Source of the DNA: Pseudeuparius sepicola
Taxonomy: Eukaryota > Arthropoda > Insecta > Coleoptera > Anthribidae
Assembly (NCBI GenBank): GCA_963920635.1
Contig: OY987301.1
Span: forward strand, 18,828,501-18,892,500
Direction of reading: 5' to 3'
DNA: 64,000 nucleotides
Below the pieces are notes generated by a model. The model was given only the letters and a program-made list of their open reading frames with translations. It was not told where the DNA came from and did no database searches. The position numbers and the translations under genes are program-made. Positions 48,043 through 60,256 of the stretch are shown piece by piece. Positions within the stretch are counted from its first letter, which is position 1, and each line of letters starts with the position of its first letter.

Positions 48043-48653
48043 AAATCGGCGATGAAGTGTCCCAAAATCGTCATTAAAAGCACAGAAATCGTACAATAAT
48101 GGGCTACATTATTGTACGATTTTTTCAATAAGTAGGCCTTGGCGAGATGTAAACATCAAACGTCAGACGCGGAGAAATCGCCCGTCAAAAGTGACCAAAT
48201 ATTCAAAACCCGGCCGATAAAGGCCCATTTAACTTTTCGTACACATTGCGAAATTGTTCCCTATAGAAGCGCAATCCTTCAGTATACATATTTTAGTATA
48301 GGTTTGAATGTCAATAGATTTGATACGGAGGCTGCACAAGAAGCAGCAGTTTGGTTTTTCTGTACGAAAGTGCCGTGTCTTGTGTCTTACTTGACCTAGG
48401 TAGAGCGATCGTCAAAGTCAAGCAACGCCGCGCGTATTCGGTTCATGGACGGGTGATCCCTTATTATTATTTTCTTGCCTACTAAAACTATTTTTTTCCG
48501 ATTTCAAAAAATATATAATATGTAGGTACCTCGGCACTGAAGTTCTTTTTATGACTCATGTGGTTTATTTGCCTCGGCCAGAGGCCTCGGCACCTAAATT
48601 CCACATGAGTCATAAAAAGTTGAACTTCAGTGCCTTGCTACATAAATAACTAT
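48043..48653 (+). mobile_element. 5S-like repeat copy U6, full length
   Basis: Same orientation and structure as U5, 210 bp downstream of it; the 5S-like segment is at about 48405-48460. The spacer 47834-48042 holds a piece of the foldback family seen at 22950-23340. Confidence 0.75.
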
Positions 48654-50397
48654 TATTTTATACGGGCGATTTCTGCTGATAAGTCTGGTATTTTTACCAG
48701 TAGCAGAGCGTGGTAAATGATATGAAGTAGATCGCACCCTGTATATCACTGTGTTCCAAAATTTATATCACCAGGGTAGCTCGAGAACAGGCGCCTCGGC
48801 AATAAAATACGAGACAAAACACTTTTTTAACCATATTGAACCGAACCTGGTATTAGTAGTAAAAACAGATGAAGGAGACAGAGATGTATATTGTAGTAAA
48901 AACAAGAGCCTGCATGCTCCCTAATATAATATCACCAATACTTGCATATGGGTTACACTGTTCGACGGCTGGCCACTTGTGCAGCGAAATGCGGTGGGTA
49001 GCCGTACTTTAAATTCACAGATCTTAGGATATAGGTACTTGCGTAAATAGTTGTTATAATCGATATGCCCTTTTAGAGACCTTTTGAGAATATTATATGG
49101 TGCATTAATCTTTACGTTGTGTTTGACGACAACCTTTAAAAAACCTTATGTTGCTTGTATTATAGAATATGTATATTTTTGAAAACTGCGTGACGCTTAT
49201 GTCCTATATTCTTTTTGTGACGCCAATTAGAGTTTTTTATGCTGTTTCAAGTGACTTTAGCAATACTTTACCACATTCAACATATAGGACTAGAAGATAC
49301 AATCATGCGATTACAGACAATCATAATACAAAAGCAAAGTCATTCGTCCTTATTTCAGAAACTCGTATCAATTCTGTAAAAGCTGTAAACCTGATAGCTT
49401 GAAAATATCAAAACATCGAGGAAACAAAATTTAAAAGTAAGAATCAAAAAGGAAAAGTCAGTAGTCTAAGGATGATTATTTAATTAGTACCTATGGTACA
49501 GAAATTTTAACTGCCAGAAATTAAAACTTGCAAGAAGTAACAAATTTAAGGCTAACTATTAAATAGAAAATATAATTATTATTCAGTCGCAAACATTTTT
49601 TTAAATACTGAATTAAAAGAAAGTACCTATAGTAGAAATTTATGACCAAACAATGTGTATAATTAAATAGGTAATGATACAAGTTCGATGGAAAAGTTCT
49701 AAAATTCGAGGTTTAGAAAATGCTCTCCGCTGATGCAGTAGTTTGCTAAGAAGAAAATTAAAACAAAGGGAACCCGTTTCCTATTTTTTTATAAAGATAT
49801 TCACTTCACGCTCTTATCTATTGTAGTTCCTGGGTAAAATGTAATTCACACTTTGCCGAGCATCAATCACTCTTCTCAGACAGTTTTTATTGCACATTAT
49901 TTTACCCAACCTTCTAACAAACTCCTTTTTTATTGTTTGGTATCTAGTCGCAAGTTTATTAGGTACTTACTTTCTTTAGAACCAGTTCTCGTATATTGCT
50001 CAATTTATAAAACGATTGTCTGGAATTTATCAGCCCAAGTTTTTTTTATTCATGTATTCGAGTTCTCTTTTATTAAACGTCGCTGGGTGTAGAATAGCGT
50101 ATAAATATGGAAAAGTGAAAAAAGTGGAGAAACAATAAAGCCACGTGAGCAGCCGACCGCATACGAATGAAATACTATGAATTGCTCATAATATGTCACC
50201 TGCGACAGCCGCAGACCTATAGGTTACCTTTGTGACTTCTCGTTTTTACGAAAATCAAATAACAATGAATAAAAGCACATAAGTCGGCAATGTGGAACCC
50301 AGAAATAAGTTACATCTAACTCATCAATGTCAACAATTTTCTTCAAATATTTCTTTTTCGGAAACCTCTTAGTTTGCAAGACAAATATTTTTTCTTT
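48654..50397. other. Intergenic DNA
   Basis: A right end CGCACCCTGTATATC lies near 48732-48747. No gene was recognised. Confidence 0.3.
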
Positions 50398-51082
50398 AAA
50401 TCGGCAGTGAAGTGTCTCAAAATCGTCAGTAAAAGCTTAGAAATTGGCACTGAAGGAGCCCATTATTGTACGATTTTTTCAATAAGTTAGGCCTTGGCAA
50501 GATGTAAACATCAAACGTCAGACGCGGAGCCATCGCCCGTCAAAAGTGACCAACTATTCAAAACCCGGCCAACAAAGGCCCATTTAACTTTTCATACACA
50601 TTGCGAAATTGTTACCTATAGCAGCGCAATCTTTCAGTATAAATATTTCAGAATGTTTGAATATGAATCTAGTTTTCATGGAGACTGCACAACAGGCAGC
50701 AGTTTGGAGTTTCGGTTGGGAAGCTCCGTACCTCGTCATACTTGACCTAGAGAGAGCGATCGTCAAAGGGTTTGTTCTCACAGAAATCAGAAACCAGTCA
50801 GCGCGAATCTGATTGGTGGATTTCAAATTCTCTGACTGTTCTGATTGTTTTGATGCCTGGTGATTGGCTCTGACTAGTTGGGGACTGTTTGTGAGAACAG
50901 ACCCAAAGTCAAGCAAAGCCGCGCGCAGTCGGTTCATGGATTTATGATTTATTTTTTGCCTAATAAAACATTTTTTCCGATTAAAACCTCGTTTATTTGC
51001 CTCGACCAGAGGCCTCGGCAACTAAATTCCACATGAGTCATAAAAAATTGAACTTCAGTGCCTTGATACATAAATAACTATT
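50398..51082 (+). mobile_element. 5S-like repeat copy U7, split by a MITE
   Basis: Same orientation as U5 and U6. The 5S-like segment is interrupted at 50768-50904 by a small TIR element. The closing hairpin is shortened: its first arm is largely deleted near 50990. Confidence 0.7.
50768..50904. mobile_element. 137 bp MITE inside the 5S-like segment of U7
   Basis: The ends are GGGTTTGTTCTCACAG and, inverted, GGGTCTGTTCTCACAAACAG. AAA stands on both sides (50765-50767, 50905-50907). Dropping the insert and one AAA restores the family's GATCGTCAAAGTCAAGC. A 3 bp duplication suggests a PIF/Harbinger-type MITE, though AAA is not the usual target. Confidence 0.75.
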
Positions 51083-52150
51083 AAAATCGTATTGTGTTTT
51101 TGTTACCGACCACTGGAATATAACTCGAAACTCTTAACTATAAGTAAAAACATATATAGGTACCTTATAGTAAAAAAACACAAAGGACGGGGAAGGAATT
51201 AAGGTTGTTAAATTAATATTTACTATTTTAAAATAATAAAGGCTGTAATAAACTAGTCAGAAAGCATCAAAATTATTAGAAATTACAAATTTTTGCCTTA
51301 ACAAAAACCAACGTTGTTATACAAGTATAAACTGTCGTAGTTTCCACAAACTAATAATAATATTGGCACTCCACACTCCGAACGCGTGCCTGGCCAGCAG
51401 GAGCCTAGCAAAAAATGTGAATCATCGATTCTCATGCGTTGGGACGGATTTTTATCCATACACAACTTGTTAGAGTTACTTTATTCAATATTGTATAAAC
51501 AAACCTTCACTTTCACTCTTTTGTTTTAGATTATTGGAAGTGCCCATTTATTTTCCCCGTATTATCGTCGTCGACAAGGTACGAAACAATGCAATCGCAG
51601 AATAATGTATATCTGGGAACTTACAAAAAAGGAGGACAATGTGGATCGATCACCAACGACGCATCTGAATATGAATGCACAGCTGCATCTCGAAATAAAT
51701 ACGCCGGATACAGGTCTTGCATTGTTTTGGAAGTATTGAGGTTGCGCAGAATTTAAAATGAGTCGCAGTCGTGCGGGGATGTCCAACGAAATCCCGATAT
51801 CGTGTATCGTGTATATCCAATTTACACGCTACTGGCAAGTTATTAAAGTCTGCACCAGAGAAAATATACGCTACGCGGTGTTCTAATATGATCTGCAATT
51901 ATTCATTAGTAAAATATTCCCGTAGGAAATGTTATCTCCGTTAATATTCGCGCTAGAAAAAAGCAAACGCCGCCCAAGCGTTTTTATGCTATTCCAAGTG
52001 AGTTCATTTTATACAATACCATACTAGTGTATTCGGGTTTTAATAGTTGTTTTTCGTTTTCTATAAAGAATACTCTTCTTACCCTTGGATTCTCGAATGA
52101 AATCAAGTGCCCTTGTCGGATACCCGCGTGATTCGAATATTTTCGATTCT
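51083..52150. other. Intergenic DNA
   Basis: The segment 51388-51480 (GCCTAGCAAAAAATG, TTTTTATCCATA) loosely resembles 13350-13450. No gene was recognised. Confidence 0.3.
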
Positions 52151-52154
52151 TAAG

Positions 52155-52500
52155 ATACAGAGTGTCCCCAAGTAGCTGCCAAAACTTTAACCACGTATGT
52201 AACTCATCAAAAACAATGATTGTTCATAAATCTTTTTTCGATAACTCCATTTTAACGAAAGTACCTACACTTTTGTTGCAAGTGAAAAGGTGTACTACAA
52301 TGATCGACCTGCAAGGCCAAAAAGATAACCTCAAAAGTTAGGAGTAAAAGCACGATCCAAAAATAGCGCAAGTGTGAGATACGTAGAAATTGACATTTTC
52401 AGCGTATTCCATATTTTAGGAAATATTGCCATAATTCAATTTAAAAATAAGAACTATAGTAACGCCCTCTATCTCAGAATCGAAAAACTTTAGGACCTAT
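52155..52500. repeat. Member of the 5830 repeat family
   Basis: ACAGAGTGTCC opens the copy. It shares AAAAAGATAACCTCAAAA, GAAATTGACATTTTCAGC and TAACGCCCT-type words with 5830-6284. It is non-coding. Confidence 0.55.
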
Positions 52501-52970
52501 TTTTATATCAGAAACCCACCTTACAATGAGTTTTTCTACAGAATGTACTCTACCATGAATACAGAAGTAACATAAAATAATTGCTAATTATTCAAAACAA
52601 ATAAAGCAAATAGTAAAACTAAGAAGTGCCATAAAATACAGGGTGAGTCAGTTTGTGGCTGAGGCAAGATATTAGTTCGACGAAAAAGAGGGTATTCCTT
52701 ATATAAAATTAAAACTCTTTACAGTTTTTAATTTAGAATTATTTAGAATCATTGAATTTCTAACAAAATCTCTCTTTTGAGTTTTTATGATATCTGTTAT
52801 GGTTTCGCGGTTAATTTCACTTTTTATTATTATTTATTATTGTCAAAAATGCGGTGTCAACGAAACAATATGTAACTGATTAAATTATAATATAAATATT
52901 ATGTAAAAAAAAACTATCCAATTAATAAAAACATAACTTTGAAAAAGGAACTTATACAACTTAAAATATA

Positions 52971-53220
52971 CAGGGTGTTTAATAAATCTGACCAATTGAT
53001 GCTCACTTCCGGTCAAACCGGAAGTCAGAAATGAGAAGCCACAATTTGTTGTTACTCCCCATATATTCATTACTAATACTCAGTGCCAAAAATCGAAATT
53101 TTTTGGAAAAGGGTATTTTTAAATAACTTTTTAACAACACTCTGTATGTTAAGTTTGACGTTATATTTGAATTCATCACAAATTTAGCTTTTTAACCATC
53201 AATTTATATTGATGATCAAG
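52971..53220. mobile_element. CAGGGTG-type MITE, relative of 44638
   Basis: CAGGGTGTTTAATAAATCTG opens the copy; CTTCCGGTCAAACCGGAAG and ATATATTCATTACTAAT match the element at 44638 in the same order. Confidence 0.6.
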
Positions 53221-53249
53221 AAATGAATTTGCTATTGCTAAATCTTTCC

Positions 53250-54220
53250 ACGAACGAAAGAAATGAGAACCCTTTAATTCCAGCCTCTCTGTTTACAGAT
53301 TTACCTTATTTTGGAAAGCCCTCGAAATGCGAGTCTCTTTCTCCTATTTTCTCCGCTATCGACGAGCGCCGTACTTCAAATGTATCGATTGGGCTCGCAG
53401 GGATTTTCTGTAGAAATAAATAAGGTGTCAACCCTAATCAAATGCATGTACCCGATTTAGCTTTTTCCGTTCCGTTGCTTTTATTTATAATTCATTACTC
53501 TCTTGCAATATAAGTTTCAAATATTATATTAGAAAGGTCAACGTAAGGTGCAAATGCCAACCATAAATTATTATTTTACCTACGACCACTACTATAAACG
53601 ACAAGAACGCACATACCTACCTACCATGTAATATGTAAGTTGAAGTTTCTGCGATTGTAAACACAATCGCACTGTAAGCAAAACGCACATTAAACAAAAC
53701 GCACGGAACACGATAATAGGGGGCTAAATTATCATAGGCAGCCGTGAAAAATAGACACAAATATAATACTTTTAAGCGTGATTTTTAAACCTGTCAAAAT
53801 AAAGATACTTATTAAATTAGTGAGTATGTAATTTAAACTTAATAACTGTGTGGTCATATAGGCAAAGTAGGTATATAATACATATCACATATTGCCATTA
53901 AACGACGAGTATTAAATTAGTTTGTAGTGTTTTGAATCTGGAGCTGTCAACTCAATCTTGATATAAAAGTGTAGCTCTCCCAAAAATTATATTGAATTGC
54001 AGATTAATGTTGCCTCCCTTCACAGCCGAAGGCTGTTTCAAAAGAAATACGTCGTTACGCTGCAGAAATTCATTAAACCCGGCTAAATTCCTTCAGAGAG
54101 CAACCAAAGAATCGGAAAACCTTTTAATTTCGGCCTTTAGAGTGCTCTGTTTACAGATTTAATTCTGGAAAGACTGCAATTTCCCCGGTATTTCTACGTA
54201 AATTATTTTCTCGTATTGAT
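53250..54220. other. Two similar GC-richer stretches
   Basis: Near 53272-53325 and 54119-54175 the order AACCTTTTAATTTC or similar, GCCT, CTCTGTTTACAGATTTA and TGGAAAG repeats at about 850 bp spacing. No frame is shared. They look like duplicated non-coding elements. Confidence 0.35.
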
Positions 54221-55871
54221 GTCTCCAGGCCCTGTGCATTGATTTTATCTGGGATTATTGCATTATTTGAGTCCTCAGACTACTAATGCCAAACTAAAAG
54301 TCAAACAACAAGACAAGCTTGTGCTTCCTACACTCACTGATTTGCTTTGATAAGGCATTTTTGCGCTAGCAAGTTTGGTAGTTTTTTAGTTATCTCGATA
54401 ACAGTAACTTTTATGAGAAAATTGCCATCTGCCACTGGCGGTCACCACAAAATGTTATATAAAGTCATGCGAAGCCCAATTTTTTTTAGCAACATGGACC
54501 ATTTTTTTAAAGGTCCGGTCCTGTGCACAAGAAGAAAAACACTGCTCGCATTTCTTTATTTATTGCGTAGATTACCGCTATGGTAATTATTGAAAATTTC
54601 AATTCTAACACTCTGTATCAGTCTCAGTTCAACATTTTTCGAAGTTAAAGGAATTGTGCGGAATAAATTTCATATACCTGTGGTATAAATTGTAAGTCAT
54701 AAATCTGAAGCAAATGAAATGTGCTGATGAAATTATCAAAACTTTATTTTACGACCACGAACTTTTAACGCCGTTATTTCGAAGTATGAAGTGGAATTGG
54801 ACTTACGAAGTTTTATATTACTTGCATTTTCTAAACGAAACGAAAAAATGAAAACTGGTCAGTAAAATTTGTACACTACTTACAACCATGTTCCTGAATA
54901 AGAGATATGTTTCGGCAGAATTTAAAACCAGTTGAAACTGCCAGGAGTACCTATATTCTTCAACCTGAACCATAAAGTAAAAATTCTCGATTTACTAAAT
55001 CTTGGTGGCCTTCTACGCTTTTGTATATATTCTATTTAGGTAGGTAAATTAGATAACTAAATAAATTACAATTCGGTTATAATTCGTGAGAGGCCCCGTC
55101 ACCCTTACCTCGAATCATTTTCGAAACAGTCGGAGCATGCGAAGGCAAAACGTGTTGTAGAGATATGGCCAAAAGCGAATTTGTATATTCATCTCAAGTT
55201 TTGTATCCGGGGATAACAAGAACTCATCACTTTAGCACGTAGGAATGTCCTGAATTGAAGTGGGTCCTGACTAACCACTCAGGGGATATTAAACACAGCG
55301 CTATGATTATTTTGTGTTCATATTCAGCGCACATAATAGAAAGTTTAGCATTTAGGGCTTACTCATTTTCTAGTAAAGCGCGGACGGAATAATATTTCTG
55401 GAGACAGGTATAACAGGAATGTTCACAAAAAATAAATTTCGTTCAAAGGTCATAGAAGGGCTGTAAACAGCCTGCAAATTATATTCAAAAAATATTTTTT
55501 GTAGAAAAAGTTCTTACCTGAATTCTTCTGAATTCGCGTAACTCTCTCTCTCTCTCTCTCATTAGTTTGACGTCACTGCCTCAATTGGGAAGCACGCGCG
55601 TCCCTCCAGCTGCTGTCCTTTGTACACATTACCACCCGAGTAACTTATTTATCGCATAGCATAATATCATAAATACTTCTTATATTTCTTCTACATTTCC
55701 ACAATAGGCGCTGGTTTTACTCGTTCGGCTATGGCTCTGCAAAACTGTGGATATGATAGCGACTGTATATGCAACGGTCGTCTGCACTCGCACTAGCTGT
55801 TTTATAGCCGCGCCAAATTCGCTGTTTCTATGCTGCATTCATTTCGGAAATAATTTTGTTCAAAAAGCGGG
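54221..55871. other. Intergenic DNA with CT microsatellite
   Basis: A short CT run lies at 55542-55561. No gene was recognised. Confidence 0.3.
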
Positions 55872-56018
55872 TGTATGTTTGATATAGACATAGATCTATC
55901 TATTTTGGTTAGGTACAATAATTGGAAACTAGTGAATACACCTTTTTTATGTTTGATATAGACATAGATCTATCTATTTTGGTTAGGTACAATAATTTGA
56001 AATTAGTAAATACACCTA
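55872..56018 (+). repeat. 74 bp tandem duplication
   Basis: ATGTTTGATATAGACATAGA begins at 55875 and again at 55949, each followed by TCTATCTATTTTGGTTAGGT and a matching tail with few changes. A recent local duplication. Confidence 0.85.
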
Positions 56019-58195
56019 AATATTTTTCTGACATGATAGACAATTTGTTGTTCTTCAAAGGTTCAATAATTTAGACCGCAACACTTTATTGTTTAACATA
56101 TAAAAATATACTTACATATACTGTTAGGCAGCATGAACTTATAACTCTTAATCACTGGCATTATTTATAGTTTGATAACTTGAGACAAATATTTAAGACA
56201 TAGGTGCCCTGAGGATGCCCCATATGCAATGGTGATCGAAAGTTTAGCTCCAGCAATTTTAGAATTTCCAAAAATAAGATGTTTTGCGGATATTTTTAAA
56301 CTACTGAATATTCCAACTAAATTTGAAGAGAAGTAAGTAGGTATACGTACCTACCGTGTATCTGCCTATAGGTAGGTACTTTGTAAATGGAGAATATGGA
56401 GATGCGGTTGTTTTCTTACATTAACTTACTATAAAACCTAGTGATCAAGTACCTACAAAATTATCCACGGTTTTCATTGCAGTTTTTTATTTACACAACT
56501 AATAATATATTCTTGTAATTATTTTCTGCCTGCGTTTTTAGGCGTTGTTTAATGTCTAATGTAAATGCTTACTCAGACTGTTATTTACGTTATCCGGTAT
56601 CTGTATATCATATCAGATTTTTTATAAAGAGGAATGTCAACAAAAAATAAAAAAATGGAAAAATTGAGAGCCCAAAATAACGATACCGTAATAATAAAAA
56701 ATAATAACTTCCAGTGCGCATTTAAAGGGGACCATCCTGTAGGTACATTTTTGCGTAAAATCCACGTGACACATTTTTTTTCTATATTTAAAAACCGTTC
56801 AATAAAGGCCTATAGACCCGATTTAAAAAAATATATACAATACCATATCGGAAAGTTTCTGTACATTGGCTTGTGGACGGGATGCGGTCCACAAAACTTT
56901 GGACCAATCCCCGCCGTCTATTTGCCTCCGTGCTTCGGTCCCGTTTGCTTTGCGGCAAACACAACATCGGCCGAAGGCGTCCGTGTTTACGTTGAGAGGG
57001 TGCCCCGGGAGCCCGCTCAAAGACCACGGGCTCGGCGCCGGCTCGGGCTTCCGCATTAATTCGCAAGCGCAAGACTGAACCTACGGGGGAGATTTTACAT
57101 CAGGGGGAATGGGAATCTTAGGCCTGGGGATTATTTCTTAAATTTGTAAACTAAGGCATGAGGTAAAAAGTGTTATGACACATATAAGTAACTAACACAA
57201 TTTATTATAACTCGACTCTCATATATACGAACATAAACATTTCCGATGTTAAATTTGTTTTGACGATAGAAGTGGGCTATAATAAGTTAGCGAAAAGTAA
57301 TTGTAGGCCACAATTTTAGCGTTACTGGACACTGTTGTGCATTTAAAACTTTAAACTGGGCTTTATCATTCTATTCTATAGGGGTATTCATGATAGCCAC
57401 CCCTTAATTTTTTATTTGCCGTATTTTGTTGTTGTTTTTCCTATTTTAAAGCAAAGAGTTGATTTAAAGTTATGAAACGGTATAGGTACCTACACTTTTA
57501 TTGCAACATATGAAAATATGTATCTACATTGTGATTTCAACTTTGTGAACTCGTATAATTATTCCCATCAATGAATATGAGTCTTACCTGCCCTACCTTT
57601 TGTTTTTCTGGGTAGGTAGGTAGTACTGAGTACGAGTTTCCCTCATCTAATAAAATTGCCACCGTTTAGTGATTGATCTCTTAGCGTCCACCCAAAAAAT
57701 TGTGCTCGCACTATATTGTAGCGGGCCGTTCGAAGGCTGTACTTTCATGTTTTCAGTATTTTTTCACAACATACTGTATGCAAATCTTGGAAACTTCTCG
57801 TGATGTGTCTGTAAATTAAGTAATTATTTTAAATGCTAAGAGAGAGAGAGAGAGAAATTCATTTCTGTCTGAAACAAAAAGTTAGTCAATTTTAGGGTTT
57901 TTCAAAAAGATCTCGGAAATTAGGCCCTGCGGTTTTCGAATGTGTTTTTACAAAAAGTTAGCCCATCAAAAAAGCAAGTTTTTCTTTCAAGTAAAGTTCT
58001 CCAAAAAATGCATATTTTGATCAAGATATCTTCCAATGCCCCCCCCCCCCTCCCCGTCAATAGACACTCTGTATAATATTTTAGACGTTTTAACCTGCAT
58101 CATTCTTTCACAGAACTCAACTTAACAATCTGTATTACCTTTAAGTAACTCCATTTGCGTTTTGTAAGATGTCACTGAAGTTGACAAGGCAAACA
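56019..58195. other. Intergenic DNA, GC-rich island at 56870-57080
   Basis: The island has several overlapping open frames on both strands because stops are rare; none has a recognised domain. A GA run lies near 57839-57857 and a C run near 58037-58050. GACACTCTG|TA near 58067-58078 is a right end of the CAGGGTG family. Confidence 0.3.
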
Positions 58196-58360
58196 TTAAT
58201 GTTTAATGTCTTCATCGATTTTGGTTTCAGTATAAGGCTTTTGTCTAGGCATATTTCTCACATGACCAGATTCCCGGAGCCTGCTTTCAAGTTTGCCGAT
58301 TGTACCTCGGTTGATAGGAGGCGAATCTGGATACTTCTGCCTGAACAAAAGTAATTCGAC
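58196..58360 (-). pseudogene. Mariner-like transposase N-terminal fragment
   Basis: One frame reads ELLLFRQKYPDSPPINRG then TIGKLESRLRESGHVRNMPR and ends at TAA (58198-58196). This is the helix-turn-helix (DUF4817-like) part that precedes the DDE core in insect mariner-like transposases. Near 58110 a further piece, VEFCERMM, fits a later part of the same protein, so an internal deletion is likely. The catalytic core is absent here. Confidence 0.7.
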
Positions 58361-59238
58361 AACCTCCTTTTGAGGTCGGGTCTATCGTCTTCGTAAACAT
58401 AACTAATAACCCAGGTATACTTACCTACCTCTTAGCAAAATCTAAATGATGAAAAATCCGTCCTCGGCATCACATTTTTTGAAGACAAAATTGTGGAAAA
58501 TTTCTTACTCCCTATATTTACATTGAATGAAAAATAGGTATATGCAAATGCTTCTAGGACGTGTCGCACACAAAAAACGAAATAGAAGTATCTCGATAGT
58601 TTTAGTAGATATATTAAATTCAGCATTCTCCACCAAACACACCATCAGCACGTAGAGTTTTTTTGTACTTACTCCTTTATCCTATATATCCAGTTAAGCT
58701 CAAAAAGGCGTTATAGGTATCAATCGCCCGAAGCTTTGGGCTCTCGTTATATGCACTTCTCTCAGTTTCCAAAAGGGTTTGAACCGTTCGTTACACTCTC
58801 CGCGGTAATACGATTCTTTTATTTTAAAAAGAACCAACTTACACTCTATACCGCTCCCCGCTGTGTGCCTACTCTATTACACTATATAAACCCGATATTC
58901 CACTATGAGCTGCGAACAACGTAAACATGTGGTGCCTGCTGGAAAAAAGAACAGGAGCAAAAAAGAAATAACACCGCCTCAGCGCATAGCGGCGGTGTTC
59001 CAACAGAAAGCTATGTTAGGTACTCAATCTGCGTAATTTCCCTTCTCCCAAGAGTTAATGTTTGCGTAAATGAAAATGAATAAGGTGCAACCGCGGAGGC
59101 ATTTTGTCGATATCCCGTCAGCAAGGTTGAAATAAAATGACTTGAAAAACTACTCAGAATTTAAACAAAGTACTATCTATGTTATATTAGCAAAGATCAT
59201 TTACAAATCAATAACATGACAAGCTATTTATAGCTGTA
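58361..59238. other. Intergenic DNA
   Basis: A small inverted repeat, AACACCGCC (58970-58978) with GGCGGTGTT (58991-58999), is the only structure noted. No gene was recognised. Confidence 0.3.
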
Positions 59239-59360
59239 CAGTCCGACACACGAGAGAAGTCCAATGAAAAACTCAGTCTAATCGCCCATGCCCACATTAA
59301 TAACATAAGGATGGCACTTAGACTGAGTTTTTCATTGGACTTCTCTCGTGTGTCAGACCG
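59239..59360. mobile_element. 122 bp TA-flanked MITE
   Basis: The ends are TA|CAGTCCGACACACGAGAGAA and, inverted, TA|CGGTCTGACACACGAGAGAA; the arms stay matched for about 42 nt, through AATGAAAAACTCAGTCTAA. A Tc1/mariner-type target is implied. Confidence 0.8.
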
Positions 59361-59451
59361 TATATAATGTCTAATTTGACAGTACCAAAGCACAGAATAA
59401 GTTATTCTGTGACCAAAGTAATATTTCTGTTACTCCGTGTGAGTCCATTTT

Positions 59452-59770
59452 TTGGTAAATAAAAATTAAGGTCTTGATATTCTCACAGCTCAAATTTATT
59501 TTTTCAAATAGGCGACCGGTTTCGTGATTTTTAAAATTATTTTATACCCTGGTCCTGTTTGTTAACAAATAATTTGTTTGTATAATGTTTGCCCCTCTTT
59601 TTCTACTTTTAAATTTACCTTATGACATATAGTTTTGAATGTACAATGCCATTATGGCTGCTCTTGGCCTGAAGATGTGATTAATTTTTAAAAATCACGA
59701 AACCGGTCGCCTATTTGAAAAAATAAATTTGAGCTGTGAGAATATCAAGACCTTAATTTTTATTTACCAA
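59452..59770. repeat. Inverted repeat of Penelope terminal type
   Basis: Arms of about 88 nt (59452-59545 and 59680-59770) are almost perfect complements and include GGTCTTGATATTCTCACAGC, CAAATAGGCGACCGGTTTCG and GTGATTTTTAAAA. GAAACCGGTCGCC is a common word at the ends of Penelope-like elements, which often carry inverted terminal copies. The assignment rests on this word and the arrangement. Confidence 0.6.
59665..59712 (+). ncRNA. Hammerhead-ribozyme-like motif
   Basis: Core parts in order: stem I strand GGC (59666-59668), CTGAAGA (59669-59675, fitting CUGANGA), stem II GTGATT/AATCAC (59677-59682 with 59693-59698), GAA (59699-59701), minimal stem III ACC/GGT (59702-59707), cleavage-site C at 59708, then GCC (59709-59711) pairing with GGC. 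One extra T (59676) between CTGAAGA and stem II departs from the consensus, so it may be inactive. Hammerheads of this compact form are known from Penelope-like elements. Confidence 0.55.
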
Positions 59771-59899
59771 AAGTACCAAAGTAGTCTGTAGCTATATTGG
59801 TGGAAAATTGAGATTTTAGTTGGATTGTCCAATATTAAGAGAGATTAGGAAGTTGTTTCAAACTTTTATGTCAGAACCTCATTGAGAAATTTACAACAA

Positions 59900-60131
59900 A
59901 AAATTACAACCAGGACTCTTCTATTGGTATTATCGGTTTCTGAATTATGTCTATCGGCCTTGAATATATAATAACTACCTCCACAGTTATTAACACATGG
60001 ATTAAGCCAAGTTTCAGTAAATACAGCAATTCGCAGTGGAATGAGTTGTTATAGATAATTGGCAACTTTGATCTGATGCCTGGTGTATTTAGATAATAAA
60101 TTGACAAGAACTTGTTATCTAACAAAAGCAC
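59900..60131 (-). pseudogene. LINE endonuclease remnant
   Basis: The first frame gives YLNTPGIRSKLPIIYNNS; after a frameshift near 60035 a second gives AVFTETWLNPCVNNCG and later YYIFKADRHNSE. The order N-T-x-G-(I/L)-R-S-K-L, then TETWL with its catalytic Glu, is that of the endonuclease at the start of LINE ORF2. It is in the same orientation as the ORF1 piece at 60555-60922. Frameshifted and truncated. Confidence 0.75.
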
Positions 60132-60256
60132 TAATAATTATTATTAATGAACATTTTGTTTCCCATAATATAACAATTATTATCCGTTGAATTCTTCCTT
60201 ATGACATTCAGGTGCTTTCTCAAGACTTTGTGTTCTTTACGTTGAGTATGTGTTAA

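Noticed and set aside
49169..49402. Possible LINE C-terminal fragment (RTRRYNHAIT..)
   Set aside because: Only a faint resemblance to LINE tails and no supporting neighbouring frames.
54721..54745. CTGATGA word as hammerhead core
   Set aside because: No GAAA partner or pairing stems at the required spacing.
56634..57059. 141-codon plus-strand frame
   Set aside because: The C-terminal half reads a CpG-rich stretch open in several frames, and the N-terminal half is AT-rich low complexity.
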